Shown here: in pieces, positions 29,250-37,162 of the stretch | How the letters are laid out: each line of letters opens with the position of its first letter | Position numbering within the stretch: the first letter of the stretch is position 1 | Source: an uncultured delta proteobacterium | Lineage (GTDB): Bacteria > Myxococcota_A > UBA9160 > JAFDET01 | DNA: 64,000 bases | Direction: 5' to 3' | Assembly: GCA_947259215.1 (NCBI GenBank) | Contig: CAMYLJ010000026.1 | Span: 1 to 64,000 of the forward strand | Program-made: the position numbers and the translations under genes | Notes under the pieces: model-generated | The model's input: the letters and a program-made list of their open reading frames with translations, nothing else | What the model was told of the DNA's origin: nothing | The model's database searches: none

Positions 29250-31781
29250 ATGGCCCTTGCCCGATCTCGCGCCGCCCGGATCCTCCTCGCGCTCGGCGGA
29301 CTCGCCGCCCTGGCCGCGCTGGTGGGCGGATTCCTGTTCTACACCACCTTCTTGCGCGATCTGCCGGACCTGCGCAGCCTGGAGGACTACCGGCCGTGGC
29401 TCACCAGCCGCGTGCTCGACCGCGAGGGCCGCCTGATCGGCGAGTTCTACGACGAGCGGCGCTTCCTGGTCAGCCTGGACGAGATTCCCCGCCACGCCGT
29501 GATGGCCTTCGTGGCCGCCGAGGACGACACCTTCTACGAGCACCAGGGACTCGACTACCAGGCCATCCTGCGCGCGGCCTGGAAGAACCTGGCGGCCGGC
29601 GGCGAGATCCGGCAGGGCGGGAGCACCATCACCCAGCAGGTGGCCAAGAGCCTCTTGCTCTCCCCGGAGCGCCGCTACACGCGCAAGGTGAAGGACATGC
29701 TCCTGGCCCGGCGCATCGAGCAGCAGCTCAGCAAGGACGAGATCCTCTTCCTCTACCTGAACCAGATCTACTTCGGCCGGGGCGCCTACGGGATCGGCGA
29801 GGCGGCCCGGTCCTACTTCGGGGTCGCGCCCGCGGAGCTCACGGTCTCGCAGTCGGCCCTGCTGGCCGGGCTGCCGAAGGCGCCCTCCGCCTACTCCCCC
29901 CACCGCAACCCGGAGGCCGCCGAGCGGCGCCGCCAGTACGTGCTGGGCCGGATGTACGAGGAGGGCTATCTGAACGAGTCCGGTTACGAGGAGGCCCTCG
30001 CTGCCCCGCCGGAGCTGGCCGAGGCCCCCGAGGCCGAGAGCCTGGCGGCGTCCGCCTACTTCGTGGAGGAGGTGCGCCGCACCCTCTTCGACGTCCTCGG
30101 CGGCGAGCGCGTGCGCCGCGACGGGCTGGTGGTCGAGACCACCCTCGATCTGGACACGCAGCTGGCCGCCGTGGGCGCGCTGCGGCGCGGGCTCGAGGCG
30201 CTGGACCATCGCCAGGGCTACCGCGGCCCGGTGCGCCGCGTCCCGCCGAAGGAGGTGGGGCAGGCCCTGGCCGGGCTGGCAGCGGAGAACGGGCTGGTCG
30301 CGCTCGAGGGCGAAGAGGCTGCGCCCCTGACCCTGCCGGCCGACCGCCCGCTGCTCGGCGTCGTGACGGCAGTGGACCCGAAGTCGGACACGGCCGAGGT
30401 GGCCTTCGCGCCCGGGCTCAGCGGCCGCGTCTCGCTGAAGGACGTGAACTGGGCGCGTGAGCCCGACCCGTCGAGATATCCCTACTCGATGCGCAACATC
30501 GAGAGCATCTTCCAGGTGGGTGACGTGGCGCGCTTCGACGCGCCGGCGAGCGGCGTCTCCGACGGCGACGCGGTCCGCGACGCGCCGGCGCGACTGCTGC
30601 TGCACCAGGAGCCGGAGGTCGAGGGTGCGCTCTTCGCCACCGAGCTCGAGACGGGCGACGTGCTGGCGCTGGTCGGCGGCTACGACTTCGAGCGCAGCGA
30701 GTTCGACCGCGTCACCCAGGCGCGCCGGCAGCCCGGCTCGGCCTTCAAGCCCATCATCTACGGCGCCGCCATGGCCCACGGCTGGACGCCGGCCTCGATC
30801 GTGGTGGACCGGCCGCTCGTCTACGAGGACCCCGAGTCGGGCTTCACCTGGCGGCCCGGCAACTACAAGGGGGTCTTCCACGGCAAGCTGACCCTGCGCC
30901 AGGCGCTGGCGCGCTCGGTCAACAACGCCACGATCCACCTGCTGAACGAGCTCGGGGTGGACAACGCGATGGAGTTCGCCCGGCGGGTCGGGATCGAGTC
31001 GCCGCTGGATCGCAACCTGTCGCTCGCCCTCGGCTCGAGCAGCGTGTCCTTGCTGGAGCTGGTGCGCGCCTACACGGTCTTCCCCAACGAGGGTCGCCTG
31101 GTGGAGCCGCGCTTCGTCCTGCGCGTCCTCGACCGCGACGGGAACGTGCTGCTCGAGAACCTGGTGCTCGGCGCCGCGCCCGTGCCCGAGGAGGAAGCCG
31201 AGCCGGGGACCCGGCCGCTCGCGCCCGAGGCGTCGGCCCCGCCGGAGCGTCGCAGGCTCGAGGCCGACGATCTCTTCGAGCCGCCCGAGGGCCACGTGCT
31301 GTCTCCGGTGCAGGCCTACCTGGGCACCGACCTCCTGCGCGCCGTGGTGACCGAGAAGCAGGGCACCGGCAAGACCGCCCGCGTGCTGAAGCGGACCGTC
31401 GCCGGCAAGACCGGCACCACCAACGAGCAGGGCGACGCCTGGTTCGTGGGGTTCTCGCCGGACGTGGCCAGCGGAGTCTGGGTCGGCTTCGACGAGCGCC
31501 GCGTGCTCGGCAGGCGCGAGACCGGCGGGGGCGCGGCGCTCCCGATCTGGATCGACTTCATGCGCTTCGCCCTGGCGGGTCGTCCGGACCGGGACTTCGC
31601 GGTGCCCGAAGGCATCGTCTTCGCGCGGGTCGACCGCCAGACCGGGCTGCCGGCGGGCCCCGCGAGCGGCGACACCTACTTCCAGGCCTTCGCCACGGGC
31701 ACCGAGCCGGGCGAAGACGAGGCCGGGCGTCCGGTCACGGCCCAGGAGTCGGATCGCCTGCTGCGCCGCGACGCGTTCTAG
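29250..31781 (+). CDS. mrcA: Class A penicillin-binding protein (PBP1a type)
   Basis: 843 aa. One N-terminal membrane helix (residues 9-33) is followed by a GT51 glycosyltransferase (AAEDDTFYEHQGLD with the catalytic Glu; QGGSTITQQ). An OB-like insert of the PBP1a type lies near residues 330-440. The transpeptidase has SAFK (QPGSAFKP), SVNNA (SxN) and KTGTTN. It polymerises and cross-links peptidoglycan in the periplasm. A region near residues 640-675, between SxN and KTG, is Glu/Pro-rich and probably disordered. Its stop overlaps the convergent HAD gene (both use one CTAG). Confidence 0.94.
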   Translation: MALARSRAARILLALGGLAALAALVGGFLFYTTFLRDLPDLRSLEDYRPWLTSRVLDREGRLIGEFYDERRFLVSLDEIPRHAVMAFVAAEDDTFYEHQGLDYQAILRAAWKNLAAGGEIRQGGSTITQQVAKSLLLSPERRYTRKVKDMLLARRIEQQLSKDEILFLYLNQIYFGRGAYGIGEAARSYFGVAPAELTVSQSALLAGLPKAPSAYSPHRNPEAAERRRQYVLGRMYEEGYLNESGYEEALAAPPELAEAPEAESLAASAYFVEEVRRTLFDVLGGERVRRDGLVVETTLDLDTQLAAVGALRRGLEALDHRQGYRGPVRRVPPKEVGQALAGLAAENGLVALEGEEAAPLTLPADRPLLGVVTAVDPKSDTAEVAFAPGLSGRVSLKDVNWAREPDPSRYPYSMRNIESIFQVGDVARFDAPASGVSDGDAVRDAPARLLLHQEPEVEGALFATELETGDVLALVGGYDFERSEFDRVTQARRQPGSAFKPIIYGAAMAHGWTPASIVVDRPLVYEDPESGFTWRPGNYKGVFHGKLTLRQALARSVNNATIHLLNELGVDNAMEFARRVGIESPLDRNLSLALGSSSVSLLELVRAYTVFPNEGRLVEPRFVLRVLDRDGNVLLENLVLGAAPVPEEEAEPGTRPLAPEASAPPERRRLEADDLFEPPEGHVLSPVQAYLGTDLLRAVVTEKQGTGKTARVLKRTVAGKTGTTNEQGDAWFVGFSPDVASGVWVGFDERRVLGRRETGGGAALPIWIDFMRFALAGRPDRDFAVPEGIVFARVDRQTGLPAGPASGDTYFQAFATGTEPGEDEAGRPVTAQESDRLLRRDAF

Positions 31782-32425
31782 CGGAGGAGCGCCACCAGCG
31801 CGGCCGGCTGCTCCACCAGGTGGTCCACGCCGGCGCGGCGCAGCTCCTCCACACTCCCGATGCCCCAGGTGACCCCCACCGCCACCAGGCCGTGGGCCCG
31901 GGCGGCGATCGCGTCGTGCTCGCGGTCGCCCACCATGGCGGTGGGCCCCTCGGCCCCGAGCGCCGCGAGGGCGCGGCCCACCGTGACCGTCTTGGGCTCC
32001 GAGCGTGCGTCGAGGGATGGGCCGACGATCGCCCGGAAGTACGCCGCCAGCTCGAGCGCTTCCAGGATCGGCTCGGCGAAGGCGGCGGGCTTGGAGGTGG
32101 CCACGGCCAGGGGCAGCCGCTTCGCCAGCTCGCGCACCGTCTCGCGCATCCCGTCCATGGGGAGCGTCTCCTCGACGCAGGCCGTGCGGTAGCGCTCGCG
32201 GTAGTGGCCGACGCAGGCGTCGACCAGCGCCGGGTCGGCTTCGCGGTCGCCGAGCAGCGTGTCGAAGGCATCGTGCAGCGGAGGGCCGATCAGGGGATGG
32301 AGGCGCGCCTCGGCCTCGGGCGCGAGCTCCACCTGCACCAAGGCGTGGTTCATCGAGCGCGCGATGGCGGCGCGCGAGTCGGCGAGAACGCCGTCCAGGT
32401 CGAAGAGGGCCGAGCGGATGCGCAT
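31778..32425 (-). CDS. HAD-superfamily phosphatase (phosphoglycolate phosphatase-like)
   Basis: 215 aa from the ATG at 32423-32425. HAD motifs are FDLDGVLADS (motif I, nucleophile and acid/base Asp), ATSKP (motif II), a lysine in SEPKTVTVG (motif III) and VGDREHDAIAA (motif IV). The alpha-helical cap between motifs I and II resembles phosphoglycolate phosphatases and pyrophosphatases; the substrate is unknown. It is divergent from the histidine kinase gene and convergent, overlapping by 3 bp, with the PBP gene. Confidence 0.88.
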   Translation of the reverse strand: MRIRSALFDLDGVLADSRAAIARSMNHALVQVELAPEAEARLHPLIGPPLHDAFDTLLGDREADPALVDACVGHYRERYRTACVEETLPMDGMRETVRELAKRLPLAVATSKPAAFAEPILEALELAAYFRAIVGPSLDARSEPKTVTVGRALAALGAEGPTAMVGDREHDAIAARAHGLVAVGVTWGIGSVEELRRAGVDHLVEQPAALVALLR

Positions 32426-32468
32426 GTCGGTTGACGAGGTCGGCGGGGCAGGGTAGCAACGTCGCGAG

Positions 32469-33656
32469 GTGGGGGAGATCCGAACACGACCCGGCGGAGA
32501 GGCCCCGGGGCGGCGCGCCGAGGCCGAGCCGCCCGCCAGCCCCGATCTCGACCTGGTGGTGGCGCGCGCCGCCGAGGGTCTGGGGCAGGCCGTCGGCGCG
32601 CGCGCCGTGGTGGCCCTCGGACGCGCCGCGGCGGGCGGCGCGCGGGTGGTGGCGCAGGTGGCCCGCGGCGTCACGCCGGACGCGCCGCCGCTCGGGCTGC
32701 TGGACGCGCTGGCCGCCGACCTCGGTCCGGTCGATCTGGGGCGTCCGGACGCGTCGGCCGTCGAGCGCGAAGCGGCCGCGGCCGGCTGGGGAGCGGCAGC
32801 GTCGGTCGGGCGCGGCAGCGAGTCGCCGTGGGCGCTGCTGGTGGTGGCCGCCGCGGAAGACCCGCCGGGCCGCGTGCGTCCGCGCAGCCTCGCGGCGGTG
32901 GGCGCCGCGGCCCGTCGTCTGGAGGGACCGGTCTCGGCCGCCGCCGCGGGCGCCCGCCTCGCGCGCCTCGACGCCGACGTGCAGCGGCTCGGTCGCCTGG
33001 CCGCCCTCGGCGACCTGGTCGCCGAGATCGCCCACGAGGTGCGCAACCCGCTGGTGTCGGTGAAGACCTTCCTCCAGCTCCTGCCCGACCGGATCGACGA
33101 TCCCGAGTTCCGCACGCGCTTCCACGAGGTGGTGGCCGACGAGCTGCGACGGATCGAGCGCCTGCTCGACGTGGTGATCGCCCACGCGCGGCCGGGGCCC
33201 GCGGCGCCCGGCAGCCGCACCGCGGCGGGACCGGTCTTCGACGCCGTGGCGCGGCTGCTCGAGCATCGGGCCCTCGAGTCGGGCGTGCGCATCGAGGTGG
33301 ACCCGGCCGGCGCCGAAGTCGAGGCGCCGCTCGGCGAGGACGCCCTGCGCCAGGTGGTGCTGAACCTGACCCTGAACGCCTTCGAAGCGACGCCGGAGGG
33401 CGGCGACGTCCGGCTCTCGGCCCGCCGGCTCGCCGAGGGCGCCGAGCTCCGCGTCGAGGACCGCGGCCCCGGCGTCCCGCCCGAGGCGCGCGAGCGCATC
33501 TTCGAGCCCTTCCACACCACGCGGCCCGATCGCCCCGGCGGCCTCGGCCTGGCCATCTCCCGTCGGCTCGTGGAGCAGGCGGGCGGCGAGCTTGTGGTCG
33601 GCGATCGCGAAGGCGGCGGCGCCTCCTTCCGCATCCGCTTCGGGGACGTTGGTTAA
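32469..33656 (+). CDS. Soluble sensor histidine kinase
   Basis: 395 aa from a GTG at 32469, with no membrane segment. Residues about 25-155 look like a degenerate GAF-type sensor. The HisKA domain has EIAHEVRNPL with His189, and the ATPase has NLTLNAFEATP (N box), VEDRGPGVP (G1), FEPFHTT (F) and GGLGLAIS (G2). It resembles NtrB-type kinases that partner with sigma-54 regulators, such as the one at 25875-27410. The last two codons and the TAA stop are contributed by the left end of the RAYT element, so the original C-terminus may have been altered by its insertion. Confidence 0.88.
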   Translation: MGEIRTRPGGEAPGRRAEAEPPASPDLDLVVARAAEGLGQAVGARAVVALGRAAAGGARVVAQVARGVTPDAPPLGLLDALAADLGPVDLGRPDASAVEREAAAAGWGAAASVGRGSESPWALLVVAAAEDPPGRVRPRSLAAVGAAARRLEGPVSAAAAGARLARLDADVQRLGRLAALGDLVAEIAHEVRNPLVSVKTFLQLLPDRIDDPEFRTRFHEVVADELRRIERLLDVVIAHARPGPAAPGSRTAAGPVFDAVARLLEHRALESGVRIEVDPAGAEVEAPLGEDALRQVVLNLTLNAFEATPEGGDVRLSARRLAEGAELRVEDRGPGVPPEARERIFEPFHTTRPDRPGGLGLAISRRLVEQAGGELVVGDREGGGASFRIRFGDVG

Positions 33657-34742
33657 GAAGTTCACTTCTTTCCCACAGAGTGGAGACGGGCGGGTCGAGC
33701 GACTCTTCGGGCTGAGGTAGGCTGAGGGCACCCCGGTTGGTCCTGCGGGAGATGGCCGATGCCGCGCGGGCCGCGGCTCGATGCGCCGAGCTGCCTTCAC
33801 CACGTGATGCTGCGCGGGATCGAGCGCCGTCGCATCTTCTACGACGACCGCGACCGACGAGACCTGCTGGAGCGCCTGAGTCGGATCCTCCCGGAAGCGG
33901 GGATGCCCTGCTTCGCCTGGACGCTGATGCCGAATCACGTGCATCTCGTCCTGCGCACCGGAGCGATCCCGCTCGCGCGGGTGATGGCGCGCGTGAACAC
34001 GGGTTACGCTCTTGCCTTCAATCTGCGTCACGCACGGGTCGGGCATCTTTTCCAGGGCCGCTACAAGTCGATCCTCGTCGAGCAGGAGGCGCAGCTCCTC
34101 GCGCTGGTGCGTTACGTGCATCTGAACCCGCTGCGCGCGGGACTCGTGGATTCTCTCGAGGCGCTCGGCGGCCATCGCTGGACCGGCCATGCCACGCTGC
34201 TGGGTCGCGGCGAGGCCTCCTTCCAGGACGCGCAGGCGATCCTGGAGCGGTTCGGGAGAACCAGAGCCGAGGCGCGCCGCCGGTTGCTCGAGTGGATGCA
34301 GGCCGAGATCGATCCGGAGGTCGACGCGCCGGAGCGGGCGCTGGCGCCAGAGGCCGAGTGGTGCGGCGCCCCAGGCGCGCGAAGGGAAGGCGCAGCGCCG
34401 ACCGAGCGCTCACCGCAGCCGGGGCGCGCCCGCGCGAGGACCGCGCCCTCGGTGGAGCCGGAGCGGAACCTGCCGGCCCTGATCGCGCGAGTCTGCGCGG
34501 AGCGCGATGTGCCGGAGGGGGAGCTCCTGGGAGGCGCGCGGACCCGGGTGGTGGCCGACGCACGGGCAGAGATCGTATACCGCGCCTGCGTCGAGCTCGG
34601 GCTTCCGGGCGTCGCCGTCGCAAGAGCCCTCGGCCTCTCGAAAGCCGGCGTGAGCCAAGCCCGTGCCCGAGGGCGGGCTCTGCTCGCTTCGGAGCGCGAG
34701 GGGGCCTGCCGAAGACAACTGAACTTCTGAACCAACGTCCCC
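33642..34742 (+). mobile_element. RAYT (IS200-like HUH transposase) element with inverted ends
   Basis: The left end at 33642 begins GGGGACGTTGGTTAAGAAGT, and the right end at 34742 is its reverse complement with one difference over 23 bases. The left end is followed by a small subterminal hairpin (AAGAAG-TTCA-CTTCTT). The element spans about 1.1 kb and carries one gene, a REP-associated tyrosine transposase. The arms of the 63-bp palindrome at 25812-25874 share these ends. It lies between a kinase gene and a TPR lipoprotein gene. Confidence 0.85.
33759..34730 (+). CDS. REP-associated tyrosine transposase (RAYT) with C-terminal DnaA-like HTH
   Basis: 323 aa. HUH motif HVH is at residues 60-62 (MPNHVHLVL). 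The likely catalytic tyrosine is Tyr83 in TGYALAFN, followed by the family signature GHLFQGRYKSI and RYVHLNPLRAGLV. Residues about 225-310 form a second domain with VVADARAEIVYRACVELG and GVAVARALGLSKAGVSQA, which resembles the DnaA C-terminal helix-turn-helix often seen in long RAYTs. RAYTs cleave single-stranded DNA at their cognate palindromes. The last residues (QLNF and stop) are read from the right terminal repeat. Confidence 0.9.
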   Translation: MPRGPRLDAPSCLHHVMLRGIERRRIFYDDRDRRDLLERLSRILPEAGMPCFAWTLMPNHVHLVLRTGAIPLARVMARVNTGYALAFNLRHARVGHLFQGRYKSILVEQEAQLLALVRYVHLNPLRAGLVDSLEALGGHRWTGHATLLGRGEASFQDAQAILERFGRTRAEARRRLLEWMQAEIDPEVDAPERALAPEAEWCGAPGARREGAAPTERSPQPGRARARTAPSVEPERNLPALIARVCAERDVPEGELLGGARTRVVADARAEIVYRACVELGLPGVAVARALGLSKAGVSQARARGRALLASEREGACRRQLNF

Positions 34743-34755
34743 TACTCTCACCGCC

Positions 34756-37131
34756 ATGAGACTTGGCTGGGCTCTCGCGCTGGCGGTGCTGCTCGTCAGC
34801 TGCTCGTCGCCCGAGGAGAAGGCCGAGCGCGCGCGCGAGGCGTTCGTACAGGCCCTCGAGCAGGGCGACCGCGCAGCCGCGCTGGCTGCCGTCGACGACC
34901 TGCGCGCGAGCCTGCCCGAGACGGCGGACGCGTTGATCGAGGTGGCGCAGCTCCGGGTCCGGGCGGGGAATGCGCCCGACGCCGGCTGGCTACTCGAAGA
35001 GGGCGTACGGCGCTACCCGGAGCGCGACGACCTGCGCCTGGCCCTGGGGCGCGTGGCGCTCTTGCTCGGGAACCCGAGCCTCGCCCGCGAGGCGGTGGCG
35101 CCGGTGGCGCCGGGCTCCGAGGAGCACGCGGCGGCGCTGGTCACCCGCGCCCAGGCGGAGCTCAACCTGGGCGACCTGGAGCAGGCGCTCGAGACGCTGG
35201 CGGACGCGGAGCGCCTCTACCCGGATCGCCCCGAGGCCCGGCTGGTGCGCATCTCGACCCTGCTCTCCGAGCGGCGCCAGGAGGAGGCGCGCGCCGCGAT
35301 CGAGGAGACGCGCGCGGCCATCGCCGAGGACGACCAGGAGATGCAGGCGCTGCGCCGGCGTCTCGACGTGGCGCTGGCCCAGATCCAGGCGCAGCAGGGC
35401 GATCCCGAGGCCGCCGCCGCGACGCTGACAGCCATGGTCGAGGCCGACCCCGCCGACCTGCTCGCCTGGCAGGCGCTGGTTCAGGTCCTCGCCCAGCAGG
35501 GGCTCGCTGAGGAGGCGCTCTCCCGGCTCGAGGGCGCGCTCGGGGCGGAGGAGCCGCCCGTCGGTCTCTTCCCCTTGGCCGCGCAGGTGCAGACGGCGCT
35601 CGGGAACGACGCCGAGGCCGAGGCGGCCCTGCGTGGCTACGTAGAGCGCTCGGACTCGGCCGCCGCGTACCTCCCGCTCGTGGATTTCTACTCCGCCCAG
35701 GACGACGCCGAGGCCACCCTGGCCGTGCTGGAGGAGGCCGTCGACCGCTTCCCCGAGGAGCCGACCCTGCTCCTCTTGCAGGTCGAGGCCCTGCTCGCGA
35801 CGAATCGCTCGCAAGAGGCCCGCACCGCCCTCGCGCGCTTCCGCAACGCGACCTTCGACGGCGATCCCCAGGTCGACTACCTGCGCGCGCGCCTCGAGCT
35901 GGCCGAAGGCAATCCCGCCGCCGCGGCCGAGCGGCTCACGAAGCTCGCGCCCCGCCTGGACCGCGCCGCCACCCAGTTCTGGCTGGGCCGCGCGCTGGAG
36001 GAGGCCGGCGACAGCGAGGGGGCCCGCCGTCGCTACGGCCTCGCGCAGCAGCGCGACCGCGCCTGGCTCGCGCCTGCCGCGGCACTCGTGAACCTCGAGG
36101 CGCGCCGCGGCGACTGGCGCGCCGTGGCCGCCAGCGCGCGGCTGCTGATCCAGCGCGCGCCCCGTCAGCTGGACGGCTGGGTCGCGTTGGTGGACGCCCT
36201 GGTCCAGCTCGGCGAGGGCGCCGCCGCCGCCGAGGTGGCGGAGCAGAGCCTCGAGCGCTTCCCGGAACGGGCCGAGCCGCAGCTCCTGCTCGCCAGGGCG
36301 CGCCGTGCCCAGGGACGCTACGAAGAGGCGCTGGCCGCGCTCGATGCGGCGCAGGCCGCGGACCCGGACCTGGATCTTTCCGCCGAGCGCGTCTTCACCC
36401 TGGGCATGGCCGGACGCGTCGACGAGGGGATCGCGCTGGCGCGCGAGGCGCTGGCCCGGGAGCCCGACGCGGCAGAGCTTCACGCGGCGCTGGCGGCCCT
36501 GCTCTTCGCGGCCGGTGCCGCCGACGAGGGCGCGCAGGCGACCGATCGCGCGCTGGAGCTCGCGCCCGACGAGCCTCGGCCGCTGCGCGTGCGCTGCGAG
36601 TTCCGGGCCTCCGCCGGGCTCTGGTCCGGCGCGCGCGACGACTGCACCCGCTACCTCGCTGCCCGGCCCGACGATGCGGGCGCGCACTTCATGCTCGGCC
36701 TGGCGCGGCAGCAGCTCGGCGAGTCCCAGGCGGCGGCCGCGGCCTACCGGCGCGCCGCCGCCCTCGACGAGCGCGACGTGCGGCCCCGCAACAACCTGGC
36801 GGAGCTGCTGGCTGCCGGGGGCGACCTCGACGGTGCCCTGGCCGCCGCCCAGGAGGCGTACCGCCTCGACGAGACGAACCCCTACGTGATGGATACGCTC
36901 GGTGCCCTCTACCTCCGCAAGGGCCTCGCGGACCGCGCCGTCTCGCTGCTGGAGGAGGCCCACGCCGGGCTGCCCGAGATGCAGGCGGTGACGCTCAACC
37001 TGGCACTGGCCTACCGCGACGCGGGTCGCAGCGGCGACGCGCGCGTGCTGCTGGCCGGGCTGCGGGAGAGCGAGGGGCTGGACCCGGCACTGCGGGCGCA
37101 AGCGGAGGAGGCGTTCGATTCGCTGCCGTGA
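34756..37131 (+). CDS. Large TPR-repeat lipoprotein
   Basis: 791 aa. The signal peptide ends in VLLVSC, a clear lipobox with Cys at residue 16. The rest is almost entirely tetratricopeptide-like helical repeats rich in Ala, Glu and Leu, with canonical steps such as AEAALRGYVERSDSAAAY and NPYVMDTLGALYLRKG. The size and layout recall PrsT-type TPR lipoproteins of exopolysaccharide/PEP-CTERM systems, but no such partners are nearby. It is probably an envelope scaffold. It begins 14 bp after the right end of the RAYT element and is followed by a sulfatase-fold gene. Confidence 0.82.
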   Translation: MRLGWALALAVLLVSCSSPEEKAERAREAFVQALEQGDRAAALAAVDDLRASLPETADALIEVAQLRVRAGNAPDAGWLLEEGVRRYPERDDLRLALGRVALLLGNPSLAREAVAPVAPGSEEHAAALVTRAQAELNLGDLEQALETLADAERLYPDRPEARLVRISTLLSERRQEEARAAIEETRAAIAEDDQEMQALRRRLDVALAQIQAQQGDPEAAAATLTAMVEADPADLLAWQALVQVLAQQGLAEEALSRLEGALGAEEPPVGLFPLAAQVQTALGNDAEAEAALRGYVERSDSAAAYLPLVDFYSAQDDAEATLAVLEEAVDRFPEEPTLLLLQVEALLATNRSQEARTALARFRNATFDGDPQVDYLRARLELAEGNPAAAAERLTKLAPRLDRAATQFWLGRALEEAGDSEGARRRYGLAQQRDRAWLAPAAALVNLEARRGDWRAVAASARLLIQRAPRQLDGWVALVDALVQLGEGAAAAEVAEQSLERFPERAEPQLLLARARRAQGRYEEALAALDAAQAADPDLDLSAERVFTLGMAGRVDEGIALAREALAREPDAAELHAALAALLFAAGAADEGAQATDRALELAPDEPRPLRVRCEFRASAGLWSGARDDCTRYLAARPDDAGAHFMLGLARQQLGESQAAAAAYRRAAALDERDVRPRNNLAELLAAGGDLDGALAAAQEAYRLDETNPYVMDTLGALYLRKGLADRAVSLLEEAHAGLPEMQAVTLNLALAYRDAGRSGDARVLLAGLRESEGLDPALRAQAEEAFDSLP

Positions 37132-37162
37132 ACTCGCTTCGCGTCTGACCGCGCTCTCGCTC

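Noticed and set aside
29211-34190. A 1659-aa open frame on the minus strand
   Set aside because: It is the high-GC shadow of mrcA, the HAD gene and the kinase; the composition (His/Arg/Gln-rich) has no domain structure and the plus- and minus-strand genes with clear motifs explain the region.
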